From Chromobacterium violaceum ATCC 12472 (GTDB lineage Bacteria > Pseudomonadota > Gammaproteobacteria > Burkholderiales > Chromobacteriaceae), in assembly GCF_000007705.1 (NCBI RefSeq), contig NC_005085.1:1116001-1180000 (forward strand): 64,000 nt of DNA. Reading direction: 5' to 3'. The notes beneath the pieces are model-generated. The model saw only the letters and a list, made by a program, of their open reading frames with translations. It made no database searches and had not been told where the DNA came from. The position numbers and the translations under genes are program-made. Of the stretch, positions 11,218 to 21,861 are shown one piece after another (the stretch's first letter is position 1; each line of letters opens with the position of its first letter).

Positions 11218-12201
11218 ATGTTTTTCATTGGATATATTACTGTGAATGATATTGACGCGCTGAAACTGCGGCGGCTGGATCTGAACAGCCTGGTGGCCCT
11301 GCACGCGCTGCTCAGCACCCGCAGCGTCAGCCGCAGCGCCGACTTGCTGTGCCTGGGCCAGCCGGCGGTCAGCCACATCCTGAAGAAGCTGCGCGAACAG
11401 TGCGGCGACCCGCTGCTGTGCCGCGACGGGCGCGGCTTGACGACCACGCCGTACGCCGAGGCGCTGCTGCCGGCGCTGGAGGCGTGGCTGGGAGAGGCGC
11501 AGCGCTTGCTGGCGCCGCCGGCTTTCGATCCGGCCGCGCTGGACGGCGTTTACCGGCTGGCGATGCCCGACTTGCTGGAGGCGGCGCTGCTGCCGGAATT
11601 GATCGCGGCCTTGCAGCAGCAGGCGCCGGGCCTGCGGCTGGAAGTGGCGGCGATGGCGGCGGACGAGGCCGAGGCGGCGCTGGAGGCGCGGCGGATAGAC
11701 GGCGCCGTCGGCCATTTCCCGGCGCGTTCCGCGCGGTTGTCGCGGCGCGAGCTGTTCCGCAGCGGCTTCGTCTGCCTGCATCACGCCGGCCGGCTGGCGC
11801 TGCCGGCGGCGCTGGACGCGGCGGCGCTGGCCGGACCGCCGCATCTGTACACCTCCTATATCGGCAACAGCGCCAGCCTGATCGACGATTATCTGGCCGC
11901 GCATGGCCAGCGGCGGCGAGTGATCGCCTCCACCGCCAGCTTGCTGGCGATACCGCTGCTGCTGGAGCGCCTGCCGGCGGTGGCGGTGCTGCCGGCGCTG
12001 ATCGGGCGGGTGCTGCGCGCGGAGGCGGGCGGCCTGACGCTGCGGCCGGTTTCCGACGCGGCATTGGAGATCGCCGTCGAGCATGTCTGGCATCCGCGTT
12101 GCGATGCCGACCCCTTGCGGCGATTCATCGACGCCTTGCTGCGGCGGCAGACCGCCGCATGGCGAGAACCGCAGGAAGAAGCAGAATTGGCCGGGGTTTG
12201 A
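11218..12201 (+). CDS. LysR-family transcriptional regulator
   Basis: About 327 aa. The N-terminal winged helix-turn-helix is clear: LRRLDLNSLVALHALL ... SVSRSADLLCLGQPAVSHILKKLRE, followed by the LysR substrate-binding domain. The LRRLDLNSL opening resembles the NodD/PcpR-like branch. The start is uncertain: ATG 11218 and GTG 11242 are both in frame and neither has a good ribosome site; the shorter form would suit the family better. Divergent from the MFS exporter, so it probably regulates that gene and itself from the shared AT-rich 53-bp gap. Confidence 0.85.
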   Translation: MFFIGYITVNDIDALKLRRLDLNSLVALHALLSTRSVSRSADLLCLGQPAVSHILKKLREQCGDPLLCRDGRGLTTTPYAEALLPALEAWLGEAQRLLAPPAFDPAALDGVYRLAMPDLLEAALLPELIAALQQQAPGLRLEVAAMAADEAEAALEARRIDGAVGHFPARSARLSRRELFRSGFVCLHHAGRLALPAALDAAALAGPPHLYTSYIGNSASLIDDYLAAHGQRRRVIASTASLLAIPLLLERLPAVAVLPALIGRVLRAEAGGLTLRPVSDAALEIAVEHVWHPRCDADPLRRFIDALLRRQTAAWREPQEEAELAGV

Positions 12202-12304
12202 TTTAAATTTGCCGTAAGTATTTAAATGGTATGTGATTTTTAACAATGCGTGCCAGCTGATATGACGGATAATAAAGCTTTTATCAGCATCGGCTTATCA
12301 TCTC

Positions 12305-14191
12305 ATGCGCTCCATCCGACACAAGCTCATCTTGTTGACGGCGGTGTCCATCCTGGTCGCCACGATCAGCGTGACAGTCATCGCCTGCCTCAACATCCGC
12401 AATCACGCCTACGACGAAGCCAAGCGCGAGGTCACCCAGGTTCTGCAGCTGCAGGGCGGACTGGTGTCGGAGTGGCTGACCGTGCGCAAGAACCTGATCA
12501 CCGCCAGCCTGTCCCGCGCCGGCGATCCGCAGGCCAGTTACTACCTGCAGCAGATCGCCAAGGGCGGCGGCTTCAACATCATCTACGCCGGCCACGGCGA
12601 CAGCGGCGAAATGTTCTACTCGGTGCCGGGCCGTCCCAAGCCCAGCGCCGACTACCAGCCGGCGCAGCGGCCGTGGTATCAGCAGGCCAAGGCGCAGGGC
12701 GGCGTGATCGTCACCGATCCGTACAAGGACTCCGAGCCCGAGACCAAGGACAAGCTGGTGATCACCATCGCCGACAAGGCGCCGGGCCAGGAAATCGTGG
12801 TCGGCGGCGACATCCTGATCGACAAGCTGGTGAAGTCGGTGCTGGACATCAAGCTGGCCGGCGACGGCCACGCCTTCCTGATGACCCGCCAGGGCAAGGT
12901 GATCGCCTATCCCAAGCCGGGCCAGGAACTGCGCCCGATCAGCGAGCTGATCCCCGGCCTGGACGAAAGCCGCTTCCAGCAACTGGTGGCCAGCGGCGAC
13001 GTGGCGCCGCTGGACATCGACGGCCGCACCTTCCTGGTGACGCTGAAGCAAGTGGCGAATACCGACTGGGTGATGGGCGTGGCCGCCGATGAAGAGGCGG
13101 TGCTGGCGCCGGTGACCCAGCTGATCTGGCTGATCGCCGGCGGCGTGGTCATCGTGCTGCTGGTGCTGGTGGCGCTGAGCTCCGGCTACCTGACCCGCCT
13201 GCTGCGCGGCCTGATCCAGGTGCGCGACGCGATGAGCGAGATCGCCAAGGGCGAAGGCGACCTGACCCGCCGCATCGACATCCACGGCGAGGACGAGGTG
13301 GCGCAGACCGCCGAGGCGTTCAACCAGTTCGTCGGCCGCCTGAACGGCATGTTCCGCGAACTGCGCGGCGAGGCGGAAGAGCTGGCGCACGGCGTGATCG
13401 AGGTGGGCGGCGCGGTGAAGCAGGTGGCCAGCGATTCGCACCGCCTGGCCGACATCTCCAGCTCCAACGCCGCCGCGATCGAGGAAGTGACCGTCAGCAT
13501 CTCGCACATCGCCGAGGCGACGCGCGAAACCGATTCGCTGGCGCGCAACACCGGCGAACACTCCCGCGAGAGCGCCGGCGACATGCAGCGCATCAGCAGC
13601 GAGATGGAGCAGACCAGCCAGTCGGTGAGCGAGCTGTCGGCGCTGCTGGCCTCGCTGGAGCAGCGCTCGCAGGAAATCTCCAAGATCACCAACGTGATCA
13701 GCGACATCGCCGACCAGACCAACCTATTGGCGCTGAACGCGGCGATCGAGGCGGCGCGCGCCGGCGAGCAGGGCCGCGGCTTCGCCGTGGTGGCCGACGA
13801 AGTGCGCAAGCTGGCCGAGCGCACCGGCAAGGCGACGGTGGAAATCAGCGAAATGGTGGAGAACATCCTGGGCGAAACCGGCAAGGCGGTGGGCAATATG
13901 CAGCGCACCGTCAGCGCGGTGGATACCAGCGTCGAGCTGACCAGCCAGGCGCGCGGCCGCCTGATCGCCATCAGCGACGCGATGCAGAAGGTGATAGACA
14001 AGATCGGCGACGTGGCGCTGTCCACCAGCGAGCAGCACAACGCCACCACGGCGATGGCGCAGAGCACCGAGTCCATCAACAACCAGATCCTGGACTCCGA
14101 CGCCGCGCTGCAGGGCGCGATGCAGACCCTGGAGTCGCTGAAGCAGCTGGCCCACAATATGCAGGGCGCGTTCGGCCGCTTCAAGCTGTAA
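12305..14191 (+). CDS. Methyl-accepting chemotaxis protein, dCACHE type (amino-acid motif intact)
   Basis: 628-aa chemoreceptor. Order: short cytoplasmic start; TM1 (about 8-29); periplasmic double CACHE domain (about 30-275); TM2 (about 277-300); HAMP (about 300-355); a signalling coiled coil whose tip is [20 protein letters not shown]. The CACHE domain carries the amino-acid-binding arrangement Y-x4-R-x-W-Y ([13 protein letters not shown]), then PY-x-D, then VVGGD, so the ligand is probably an L-amino acid. The C-terminus (FGRFKL) lacks a CheR/CheB-binding pentapeptide. The gene next door is a close paralog. No che genes are nearby. Confidence 0.93.
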   Translation: MRSIRHKLILLTAVSILVATISVTVIACLNIRNHAYDEAKREVTQVLQLQGGLVSEWLTVRKNLITASLSRAGDPQASYYLQQIAKGGGFNIIYAGHGDSGEMFYSVPGRPKPSADYQPAQRPWYQQAKAQGGVIVTDPYKDSEPETKDKLVITIADKAPGQEIVVGGDILIDKLVKSVLDIKLAGDGHAFLMTRQGKVIAYPKPGQELRPISELIPGLDESRFQQLVASGDVAPLDIDGRTFLVTLKQVANTDWVMGVAADEEAVLAPVTQLIWLIAGGVVIVLLVLVALSSGYLTRLLRGLIQVRDAMSEIAKGEGDLTRRIDIHGEDEVAQTAEAFNQFVGRLNGMFRELRGEAEELAHGVIEVGGAVKQVASDSHRLADISSSNAAAIEEVTVSISHIAEATRETDSLARNTGEHSRESAGDMQRISSEMEQTSQSVSELSALLASLEQRSQEISKITNVISDIADQTNLLALNAAIEAARAGEQGRGFAVVADEVRKLAERTGKATVEISEMVENILGETGKAVGNMQRTVSAVDTSVELTSQARGRLIAISDAMQKVIDKIGDVALSTSEQHNATTAMAQSTESINNQILDSDAALQGAMQTLESLKQLAHNMQGAFGRFKL

Positions 14192-14469
14192 GCGTTTTCG
14201 CCGCGCCGGCTGGCCGGTGTGGCGAAAAAGCCATGGTTTGGGTGATTTTCGCCAGGAAAATCAAAGCCATTGGCATAATCGGTTGGCGCTTCATCGCGTG
14301 GCTTGTAAACGTTGTTTACAATCCACCCGGTCTGAATACGCGCCAATCCTTACAAGCTGCGATCCGCAGCATGCGCCGGCGGGAGCCGGCGGCACAAAAA
14401 GGGCGTCGTCGACGCCCTTTTTGCCGTCCAGAGGATTGGCAACGAGAGAGAAGCTACAAGTCGATTGCC
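14192..14469 (+). promoter_or_regulatory. Regulatory gap between the two chemoreceptor genes
   Basis: 278 bp without a gene. It holds TTTTCGCC/GGCGAAAA arms (14195-14228) after the first receptor. A perfect palindrome, TTGTAAACGTTGTTTACAA, lies at 14303-14321. A GCCGGC hairpin follows near 14374-14390, then a symmetric terminator at 14396-14422. The second receptor starts at 14470. The palindrome looks like an operator for a dimeric repressor, but the protein is unknown. Confidence 0.5.
14396..14422 (+). terminator. Symmetric hairpin terminator upstream of second chemoreceptor
   Basis: A5-GGGCGT / ACGCCC-T5 around a 5-nt loop: a classic bidirectional terminator shape. It lies only 48 bp upstream of the next start codon, so the promoter for that gene would have to lie in or after it, or the hairpin acts as a leader attenuator. 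Confidence 0.7.
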
Positions 14470-16353
14470 ATGAAATCCATACGAAGCAAGATTGCCCTGC
14501 TGCTGGCGCTGGCCATGCTGGTGGCCACGCTGAGCACTGCCGTCAGCGCCTATTTCAAATTCCGCGACAACCTGTCCGCCGGCGTGTCCGCCCAGCTGGA
14601 TCTGGCCATCGGCGGCCAGCAGCGTTTCGTCACTTCCTGGCTGGAGCAGCGCAAGCAGATCATCGCCAGCGCCGTCCGCCACGGCGGCGAAGCCGATCCC
14701 ACCCTGTATCTGCAGCAGCTGGCCGAGGCCGGCGGCTATGCCCAGATCTTCGTCGGCGACGGCGACAGCAAGGGCATGGTCTATTCCATACCGGGCAAGC
14801 AGAAGCCCAGTCCGGACTATGATCCGGCCTCTCGCGCCTGGTTCAAGGCGGCCAAGGCGCAGGGCGGGGTGATCGTCACCGCGCCGTACAGGCCCGCCAG
14901 CGCGTCGATCAAGGACCTGGTGATCACCATCGCCCAGGCCTTGCCGGCCGGCAACAAGGTGGTCGGCGGCGACATCGCCATCGGCCAGCTGGTGAAGTCG
15001 GTGCTGTCGGTATCCTTGCCGGGCAACGGCTTCGTGTTTCTGATGGGCAAGGACGGCAAGCTGATCGCCTATCCCAAGGCCGACACCGCGCTCAAGCCCC
15101 TGTCCGAGCTGATGCCGGGCATGGACGCCGCCCGCATCGCCGGCCTGCTGGACAAGCCCGAGCTGGCGACGGTGGAGCTGGACGGCGCGAGCCGCCTGCT
15201 GCGGCTGAGCTCGGTGGAGGGCAGCGACTGGGTGCTGGGCGTGGTGGTGGACAGCGAGCTGCGCGACGCGCCGCTGCGCCAGATGATGGTGTCGATGGCC
15301 TTATCGCTGCTGGCCGCGCTGGCGATCACCCAGCTGCTGGCCGGTGCCTACCTGCGCCGCTTGTTGCGGGGCCTGTTCCAGGTGCGCGACGCGCTGCGCG
15401 AGATATCGCAGGGCGAAGGCGACCTCACCCGCCGCATCGCGGCTGAAGGCCGCGACGAGGTGGCGCAGATGGCCGAGGCGTTCAATCAGTTCGTCGGCCG
15501 CCTGAACGGCATGTTCCGCGAGCTGCGCGCCGAGGCCGAGCAACTGGCGCAGGGCGTGATCGCCGTCGGCGGCGACGTGGCGCGGCTGGCCGAGGACTCC
15601 CACATGCTGGCCGACATTTCCAGCTCCAACGCGGCGGCGATCGAGCAGGTGACCGTGAGCATTTCCCACATCGCCGACGCCACCCGCGAGACCGATTCGC
15701 TGGCGCGCGACACCGGCGCCCACGCCCAGTCCAGCGCCGAGGAGCTGCAGCGCATCAGCAGCGAGATGGCCAGCACCAGCGTATCGGTGGGCGAGCTGTC
15801 GGCGCTGCTGGCTTCCTTGCAGCAGCGTTCGCAGGAGATCTCCAAGATCACCGGCGTGATCCGCGACATCGCCGACCAGACCAATCTGCTGGCCTTGAAC
15901 GCGGCGATCGAGGCGGCGCGCGCCGGCGAGCAGGGCCGCGGCTTCGCGGTGGTGGCCGACGAGGTAAGGAAGCTGGCCGAGCGCACCGGCAGCGCCACCG
16001 TCGAGATCGGCGACATGGTGCAGAACATCCTGGCCGAGACCGGACGCGCGGTCGGCAATATGGACCGCACCATAGGGGCGGTGGACGGCAGCGCGGCGCA
16101 GACCGAGCAAGCGCGCGCGCGGCTGGTGGAAATCACCGAGGCGATGCGGCAGGTGGTCGACAAGATCGGCGACGTCGCGCTGTCCACCGGCGAGCAGCAC
16201 AACGCCACCACGGCGATGGCGCAGAGCACCGAGTCCATCAATAACAAGATCCTGGATTCGGACGCCGCGCTGCAGAGCGCCCAGCGCACGCTGAGCACGC
16301 TGGATGGCGTGGCGCGCAGCATGCAGCAGGCGTTCAGCCGCTTCAAATTGTAA
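14470..16353 (+). CDS. Methyl-accepting chemotaxis protein, dCACHE type (variant ligand site)
   Basis: 627-aa paralog of the preceding receptor with the same layout: TM1, dCACHE, TM2, HAMP and signalling domain (tip [20 protein letters not shown]). The signalling half is nearly identical, while the periplasmic half is diverged. In the ligand motif the Trp-Tyr is replaced by Trp-Phe ([13 protein letters not shown]), and PY-x-D becomes PYRP, so the ligand range probably differs. I chose ATG 14470 ([16 protein letters not shown]) because it puts a short basic tail before TM1; the open frame runs further upstream through the terminator. The C-terminus FSRFKL has no CheR-tethering pentapeptide. 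Confidence 0.92.
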   Translation: MKSIRSKIALLLALAMLVATLSTAVSAYFKFRDNLSAGVSAQLDLAIGGQQRFVTSWLEQRKQIIASAVRHGGEADPTLYLQQLAEAGGYAQIFVGDGDSKGMVYSIPGKQKPSPDYDPASRAWFKAAKAQGGVIVTAPYRPASASIKDLVITIAQALPAGNKVVGGDIAIGQLVKSVLSVSLPGNGFVFLMGKDGKLIAYPKADTALKPLSELMPGMDAARIAGLLDKPELATVELDGASRLLRLSSVEGSDWVLGVVVDSELRDAPLRQMMVSMALSLLAALAITQLLAGAYLRRLLRGLFQVRDALREISQGEGDLTRRIAAEGRDEVAQMAEAFNQFVGRLNGMFRELRAEAEQLAQGVIAVGGDVARLAEDSHMLADISSSNAAAIEQVTVSISHIADATRETDSLARDTGAHAQSSAEELQRISSEMASTSVSVGELSALLASLQQRSQEISKITGVIRDIADQTNLLALNAAIEAARAGEQGRGFAVVADEVRKLAERTGSATVEIGDMVQNILAETGRAVGNMDRTIGAVDGSAAQTEQARARLVEITEAMRQVVDKIGDVALSTGEQHNATTAMAQSTESINNKILDSDAALQSAQRTLSTLDGVARSMQQAFSRFKL

Positions 16354-16376
16354 ACCGCGGCCGTTTTTCTGCGCCG

Positions 16377-16405
16377 ACGCCAGCCCGCGGGCTGGCGTTT
16401 TTATT
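16377..16405 (+). terminator. Terminator after second chemoreceptor
   Basis: Stem ACGCCAGCCC / GGGCTGGCGT with a 2-nt centre (effective loop a little larger), then TTTTATT. Confidence 0.85.
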
Positions 16406-16452
16406 GCCTAGACGGGAAAATGTCGCAACGTTATCAAGCGAAAAGGCGAACA

Positions 16453-16893
16453 ATGAAGAAGTTGTGCTTACCGCTGCTGGCGCTGAGCCTGGCCGGCTGC
16501 GCGATGTTTCCCAGCCAGGAGGGCTATGCGCAAAAGGTGTTCCGCTGGCAGGGACGCGACGTCAACGAGCTGCTGGCGCAGTGGGGACCGCCGACCAAGA
16601 CCATGCAGATGCCCAACGGCAACAGCCTGTACACCTATGTGAAGGAAAGCACCGAGCAGCAGCCGCTGCGCGAGAACACCCGCTATGAGCCCGGCACCAA
16701 GGTGACGGTGACCGACAAGGACGGGCAGGCGCGGGTGGTCGAAACCCCGGGACGCTGGGTCAGCAACGGCATGAGCGGCGGCGGCACCGTCCATTACGAA
16801 TGCACCACCAACTTCGTGGTGGACAAGAAAACCAAGGAAGTGCTGAGCGTCAGCTTCGACGGCAACAACTGCCTGGCGGTGCCGCGGCAGTGA
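16453..16893 (+). CDS. Small outer-membrane-type lipoprotein, unknown function
   Basis: 146 aa. The signal peptide ends in a lipobox LAGC with Cys16 as the lipidation site; Ala at +2 favours transport to the outer membrane. The mature part contains WQGRDVNELLAQWGPPTKTMQMPNGNSLYTY, a pattern seen in small lipoproteins that share a short 'W-G-x-P' fold related to SmpA/BamE-like proteins; this relation is inference. The ATG at 16453 follows AAAAGGCG. It converges exactly on the next gene: the stop codons abut at 16891-16896. No function can be assigned. Confidence 0.8.
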   Translation: MKKLCLPLLALSLAGCAMFPSQEGYAQKVFRWQGRDVNELLAQWGPPTKTMQMPNGNSLYTYVKESTEQQPLRENTRYEPGTKVTVTDKDGQARVVETPGRWVSNGMSGGGTVHYECTTNFVVDKKTKEVLSVSFDGNNCLAVPRQ

Positions 16894-17340
16894 TCAGCGC
16901 TGCGGCAGCTGCCATTCGCCCTTGTTGTTGAACGGCAGGTCGGCCAGGCCGTTCAGGCCGTGCAGCTGGCCGCGCAGCTCGTAGTTGAGCTTGCCGCCCG
17001 GCAGCTGCCGCCAGTTGGCCAGCTGGCGTATCCAGGCGGCCAGCGAGGTATGCACCTGCAGGGTCACCATCCCTTCGCCGCGCGAGGGGATGGACACCGC
17101 TTGCTGGCTGCTGCCGCCGCCCAGTTTTTCTCCGCCCAGCATCAGCTCGAAATCGACGCCGCTGGCGTTCAGCGGGATGGGATTGGGGTTGGCGACGCGC
17201 AGCGTCACCGCGAAGTTCTGCTCGAACAGCGTGCTGCTGCCCGGTTCGATATTGCTGAGGCTGACTTCAGGCTTTTTCAGGCCCATGCTGCCGCATCCGG
17301 CAAGCGAAAGCAGCAACAGGGCGGTGGCTATCCATTTCAT
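16894..17340 (-). CDS. LEA14-like (WHy domain) lipoprotein
   Basis: 148 aa with signal peptide and lipobox LAGC (Cys16). The body reads as one LEA type 2/WHy domain: PEVSLSNIEPGSSTLFEQNFAVTL..VANPNPIPLNASGVDFELMLGGEKLGGG, with the typical N-P-N-P-x-P-L step. Bacterial proteins of this type are thought to be stress-related, but their biochemical role is unknown. It is transcribed toward the preceding lipoprotein gene and ends where that gene ends, with no room for a terminator. Confidence 0.82.
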   Translation of the reverse strand: MKWIATALLLLSLAGCGSMGLKKPEVSLSNIEPGSSTLFEQNFAVTLRVANPNPIPLNASGVDFELMLGGEKLGGGSSQQAVSIPSRGEGMVTLQVHTSLAAWIRQLANWRQLPGGKLNYELRGQLHGLNGLADLPFNNKGEWQLPQR

Positions 17341-17418
17341 GACGACATTCCCGATTGAGATGTCCGCTATTTTACGGGCAGGCCTTGTGGCGTTGTGTAA
17401 ACGGAATGTGCGGAATTG

Positions 17419-17685
17419 TTAGCGGACGAACGCCCAAAAGCAACAGGCCATCGATTGACGGCCTGTTGCTTTTGGAAACTCGGCGGAGAAAAACGCCTCA
17501 TCGGCGTCCTGGCCGCGGTCGGCGGCCATCGGCTGCCGGTCGCGCTCTTCGCGCCAGTCTTCCAGTTCCGCCCACAGCGAATGTTTCTGCGATTGGCGCA
17601 GGCCGGATCGGCTGCGGCCGTGTGCGCCGCCCTTTTTCAGGATGGCTGCGCAAGCCAGCGGATTGCGCGGTTTGATGGTATGCAT
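17419..17685 (-). CDS. Small basic protein, 88 aa, with terminator-like hairpin inside its 3' end
   Basis: Starts MHTIKPRNPLACAAILKKGGAHGRSR, a pattern I associate with short 'KPRNPL...GGAH' proteins of unknown function in proteobacteria (recalled, not checked). The ribosome site CTAAGG precedes ATG. The first about 40 residues are basic; the rest is acidic and less regular. The last 15 or so codons overlap a 16-bp perfect inverted repeat (17434-17475), so either the true protein ends there by design or the reading frame simply runs through a terminator. Transcribed alone on the minus strand. Confidence 0.55.
   Translation of the reverse strand: MHTIKPRNPLACAAILKKGGAHGRSRSGLRQSQKHSLWAELEDWREERDRQPMAADRGQDADEAFFSAEFPKATGRQSMACCFWAFVR
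17434..17475 (-). terminator. Bidirectional hairpin overlapping the end of the small ORF
   Basis: Perfect 16-bp arms CCAAAAGCAACAGGCC / GGCCTGTTGCTTTTGG with a 10-nt loop. A-rich and T-rich edges make it terminator-like on both strands. Confidence 0.75.
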
Positions 17686-17764
17686 GATGTGCCTTAGGTG
17701 ATCACGCGCCGGATGGCGCGCGGCGATTGTCCGCCCGCGAGAGCACGGCGTCAACCGGGCAAGC

Positions 17765-17789
17765 AAAAAGCCGCCTCTGGGGCGGCTTT
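17765..17789 (-). terminator. Terminator after udk
   Basis: On the minus strand AAAGCCGCC / GGCGGC followed by TTTTT, directly behind the udk stop codon. Confidence 0.88.
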
Positions 17790-17812
17790 GGGATTTCCTG
17801 CGCGGCGAGCGC

Positions 17813-18427
17813 TCACACCATCAGACTGGCGACCTTGGTGGTGATGATGTCCACCGCCGGATCGTTGGCGCCGTGCGGCAGGATCACGTCGGCGAAGCGC
17901 TTGGTCGGCTCGATGAACTGGTTGTGCATCGGGCGCACGGTGGACAGGTATTGCTCGATCACGCTCTCCATCGTGCGGCCGCGCTCGGCGATGTCGCGCT
18001 TGAGGCGGCGGATGAAGCGGACGTCGGAGTCAGTGTCGACGAAGATCTTCAGCGACATCATCTCGCGCAAGGCGGCGTCGTACAGCGGGAACAGGCCCTC
18101 GATCACGATCACCGGCGCGGGCTGCACGGTGACGGTCTGGTCGGAACGGGTGTGGTTGGCGAAGTCGTACACCGGCATCTCGATCGCGCGGCCGTTGCGC
18201 AGGTCGTCGATGTGGGAGATCAAGAGCGGCCAGTCGAAGGCCTGCGGGTGGTCGTAGTTGGTGCCCAGGCGCTGCTCGAAGGTCAGGTGGCTCTGGTCGC
18301 GATAGTAGTAGTCCTGGATGATCACCGCCGCCATCTCGGAACCAATGGTTTCCAGCACCTTGTTGGTTACCGTGGTTTTACCGCTGCCGCTGCCGCCGGC
18401 AACGCCAATGATGAACGGGGTGCTCAT
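17813..18427 (-). CDS. udk: Uridine kinase
   Basis: Pyrimidine salvage kinase that phosphorylates uridine and cytidine to UMP and CMP. It is 204 aa, near the family norm of about 210. The P-loop GVAGGSGSGKTT lies at residues 8-19. Further motifs are DYYYRDQSHL, YDHPQAFDWPLL (substrate region), and VIVIEGLFPLYD, followed by RFIRRLKRDIAERGR (lid). The ATG at 18427 has a plausible ribosome site (CAAGGA). It is transcribed alone, between its own terminator and the terminator of the GST gene upstream. Confidence 0.95.
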   Translation of the reverse strand: MSTPFIIGVAGGSGSGKTTVTNKVLETIGSEMAAVIIQDYYYRDQSHLTFEQRLGTNYDHPQAFDWPLLISHIDDLRNGRAIEMPVYDFANHTRSDQTVTVQPAPVIVIEGLFPLYDAALREMMSLKIFVDTDSDVRFIRRLKRDIAERGRTMESVIEQYLSTVRPMHNQFIEPTKRFADVILPHGANDPAVDIITTKVASLMV

Positions 18428-18454
18428 GTGAAATCCTTGACGTAATGAAAATGT

Positions 18455-18489
18455 AAAAAACGCGCCATTCTAATGACTTATGGCGCGTT
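18455..18489 (-). terminator. Terminator after glutathione S-transferase gene
   Basis: On the minus strand AACGCGCCAT / ATGGCGCGTT around an 11-nt loop, then TTTT. It lies in the gap before udk. Confidence 0.85.
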
Positions 18490-18518
18490 GATCCACCCGT
18501 TTTGCGACATGCTCTGAC

Positions 18519-19154
18519 TTAAGACGCCCGCCGCCGCTCGGCCGCCGCCGCCGCGTACCATTCCTGCATGGCGGGAAGGGACAGGATATGGCGGACATAA
18601 GCCTGCGAGCGCTCCGGCAGCCTGACGTTGTAGGTCTGGAAGCAGGTGCAGATGGGCGCGAAGCAGGCGTCGGCGATGGTGAAGCAGCCGAACAGGAAAT
18701 CGCCGTCGACGACGTGGCGTTCCAGGTGCTCTTCCCATAGCGCGATCACGCGGGCGATGTCGGATTCCAGCGCCGGCGAGCTTTCGTAGTCCACCTGGCG
18801 CAGCGTGATGTCCATCGGCAGGTTTTCCCTGAGCGCGACGAAGCCGGAGTGGATCTCGGCGACGATGGAGCGGGCGACGGCGCGCAGCGCGCTGTCGTCG
18901 GGCCACAGCCTAGCGGCGGGGAAGCATTCGGCCAGGTATTCGCAGATGGCCAGCGAGTCCCAGATTCTGAGCTGGTCGTCCACCAGCACCGGCACCTTGC
19001 CGGCGGGATGGGCGGCAAGGATGCGGGCCTTGCTGTCGGACAGGTAGAGGTCGATCTGCTGCTCCTGGAAGGGTTCGTCCAGCATCTTCAGCACCAGCCA
19101 GGGGCGCAGCGACCAGGGGGAGTAGTTCTTGTTGCCGATGATCAGGGTGAACAT
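18519..19154 (-). CDS. Glutathione S-transferase family protein
   Basis: 211 aa. The N-terminal thioredoxin-like domain begins MFTLIIGNKNYSPWSLRPWLVLKML, with Ser12 at the position of the glutathione-activating residue. The cis-Pro segment is AGKVPVLVDD, and the glutathione-contacting WDSLAICEYLAE follows it. The C-terminal helical domain runs to the end. The family acts in detoxification of electrophiles or peroxides; the substrate is unknown. It is transcribed downstream of iscX but cut off from it by a terminator, so it is not part of the isc operon. Confidence 0.9.
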   Translation of the reverse strand: MFTLIIGNKNYSPWSLRPWLVLKMLDEPFQEQQIDLYLSDSKARILAAHPAGKVPVLVDDQLRIWDSLAICEYLAECFPAARLWPDDSALRAVARSIVAEIHSGFVALRENLPMDITLRQVDYESSPALESDIARVIALWEEHLERHVVDGDFLFGCFTIADACFAPICTCFQTYNVRLPERSQAYVRHILSLPAMQEWYAAAAAERRRAS

Positions 19155-19249
19155 GGCGGCTCCGTAACGGGGCGGCGGCGAAGGCCGGCGCGTGCTTTCC
19201 GATGATAAACCGGCGGGGCGGGATTTTCACGCGCGGGCGCAGGGACATG

Positions 19250-19277
19250 AAAAAAGCCCCGGAGTCCGGGGCTTTTT
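19250..19277 (-). terminator. Terminator of the isc operon (after iscX)
   Basis: AAAAAAGCCCCGGA / TCCGGGGCTTTTT: a strong symmetric hairpin, active in principle on both strands. It lies 15 bp behind the iscX stop. Confidence 0.9.
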
Positions 19278-19292
19278 GCTGCGAGCGGAAGA

Positions 19293-19487
19293 TCACTCGG
19301 CTTCGTCTATCCACGCCTGCTGGATCGCCTCCAGCACGCGCTCGCCGCCGCGGGCGTGGTCGTCGTCGAAGCCGGGCAGCTCCACCACCCAGTTGTGCAG
19401 GTCGACGAAGCGCACGGTCTTCGGGTCCACGTCCGGGTGGGCGTCCGCCAGTTCGATGGCGATGTCGTTAACGTCGGTCCATTTCAT
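19293..19487 (-). CDS. iscX: IscX, Fe-S assembly accessory protein
   Basis: 64-aa acidic protein (MKWTDVNDIAIELADAHPDVDPKTVRFVDLHNWV) that closely matches the IscX/YfhJ family. In other bacteria IscX binds IscS and iron and tunes cluster synthesis. A strong ribosome site (CAGGAG) precedes ATG. It is the last gene of the isc cluster, separated from fdx by 130 bp that hold a Correia-like repeat. Confidence 0.95.
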   Translation of the reverse strand: MKWTDVNDIAIELADAHPDVDPKTVRFVDLHNWVVELPGFDDDHARGGERVLEAIQQAWIDEAE

Positions 19488-19514
19488 AGATGTCTCCTGA
19501 GCGGGAGTAGGTCA

Positions 19515-19606
19515 TGAAATCCAGCGCAGCGGCAGCGGCGAGGCGCGCCGCCGCAGACAGTACACATAGTACGGCAAGGCGGCGCAACGCTGCCGCTGGG
19601 ATTTCA
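19515..19606. repeat. Correia-like palindromic element between fdx and iscX
   Basis: A 92-bp segment with imperfect inverted ends: TGAAATCC-AGCG..GCGGCAG at the left and CTGCCGCTGGGATTTCA at the right. The core (about 19549-19581) reads CCGCAGACAGTACA, one variable base, then ATAGTACGGCAAGGCG. This core matches the internal core of Neisseria Correia repeats (CREE/NEMIS) as I recall that sequence. The terminal repeats differ from the Neisseria TATAGTGGATTAA ends. Transcribed, it would fold into a long hairpin between the fdx and iscX coding regions. Confidence 0.7.
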
Positions 19607-19617
19607 GGGCCTGCTCC

Positions 19618-19959
19618 TTAATGATGTTCGCGGGCGTGGTTGATCGTGTATTTCGGGATTTCGATCACCAGATCCTCGTCGGCGACGATGGCCTGGCAGG
19701 ACAGGCGCGATTGCGCTTCCAGGCCCCAGGCCTTGTCCAGCAGATCTTCTTCCAGTTCGTCGGCCTCGTTCAGCGAAGCGCCGCCCTCGCGCACGATGCA
19801 GTGGCAGGTGGTGCAGGCGCAGGACATCTCACAGGCGTGCTCGATCTCGATGTCGTGGGCGAGCAGGGCGTCGCAGATGCTCTGGCCGGTTTCGGCGTTA
19901 TCAATTACGGCGCCCTCGGGGCAAAGGTCCGGGTGCGGCAAAACGATGATGCGCGGCAT
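19618..19959 (-). CDS. fdx: [2Fe-2S] ferredoxin of the isc system
   Basis: 113-aa adrenodoxin-type ferredoxin that supplies electrons for Fe-S cluster assembly on IscU. Cluster ligands are visible as C43-x5-C49-x2-C52 (HACEMSCACTTC) and C88. N-terminal MPRIIVLPHPDLCPEGAVID is typical of isc-linked Fdx. It starts 10 bp after hscA with AAGGA as ribosome site. The Correia-like repeat begins a few bases downstream of its stop. Confidence 0.96.
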   Translation of the reverse strand: MPRIIVLPHPDLCPEGAVIDNAETGQSICDALLAHDIEIEHACEMSCACTTCHCIVREGGASLNEADELEEDLLDKAWGLEAQSRLSCQAIVADEDLVIEIPKYTINHAREHH

Positions 19960-19968
19960 GGCGTATCC

Positions 19969-21828
<1,860 letters not shown>

Positions 21829-21861
21829 GTCAGTTCAAGTCAATGTAAGTGGCTAACCCTC

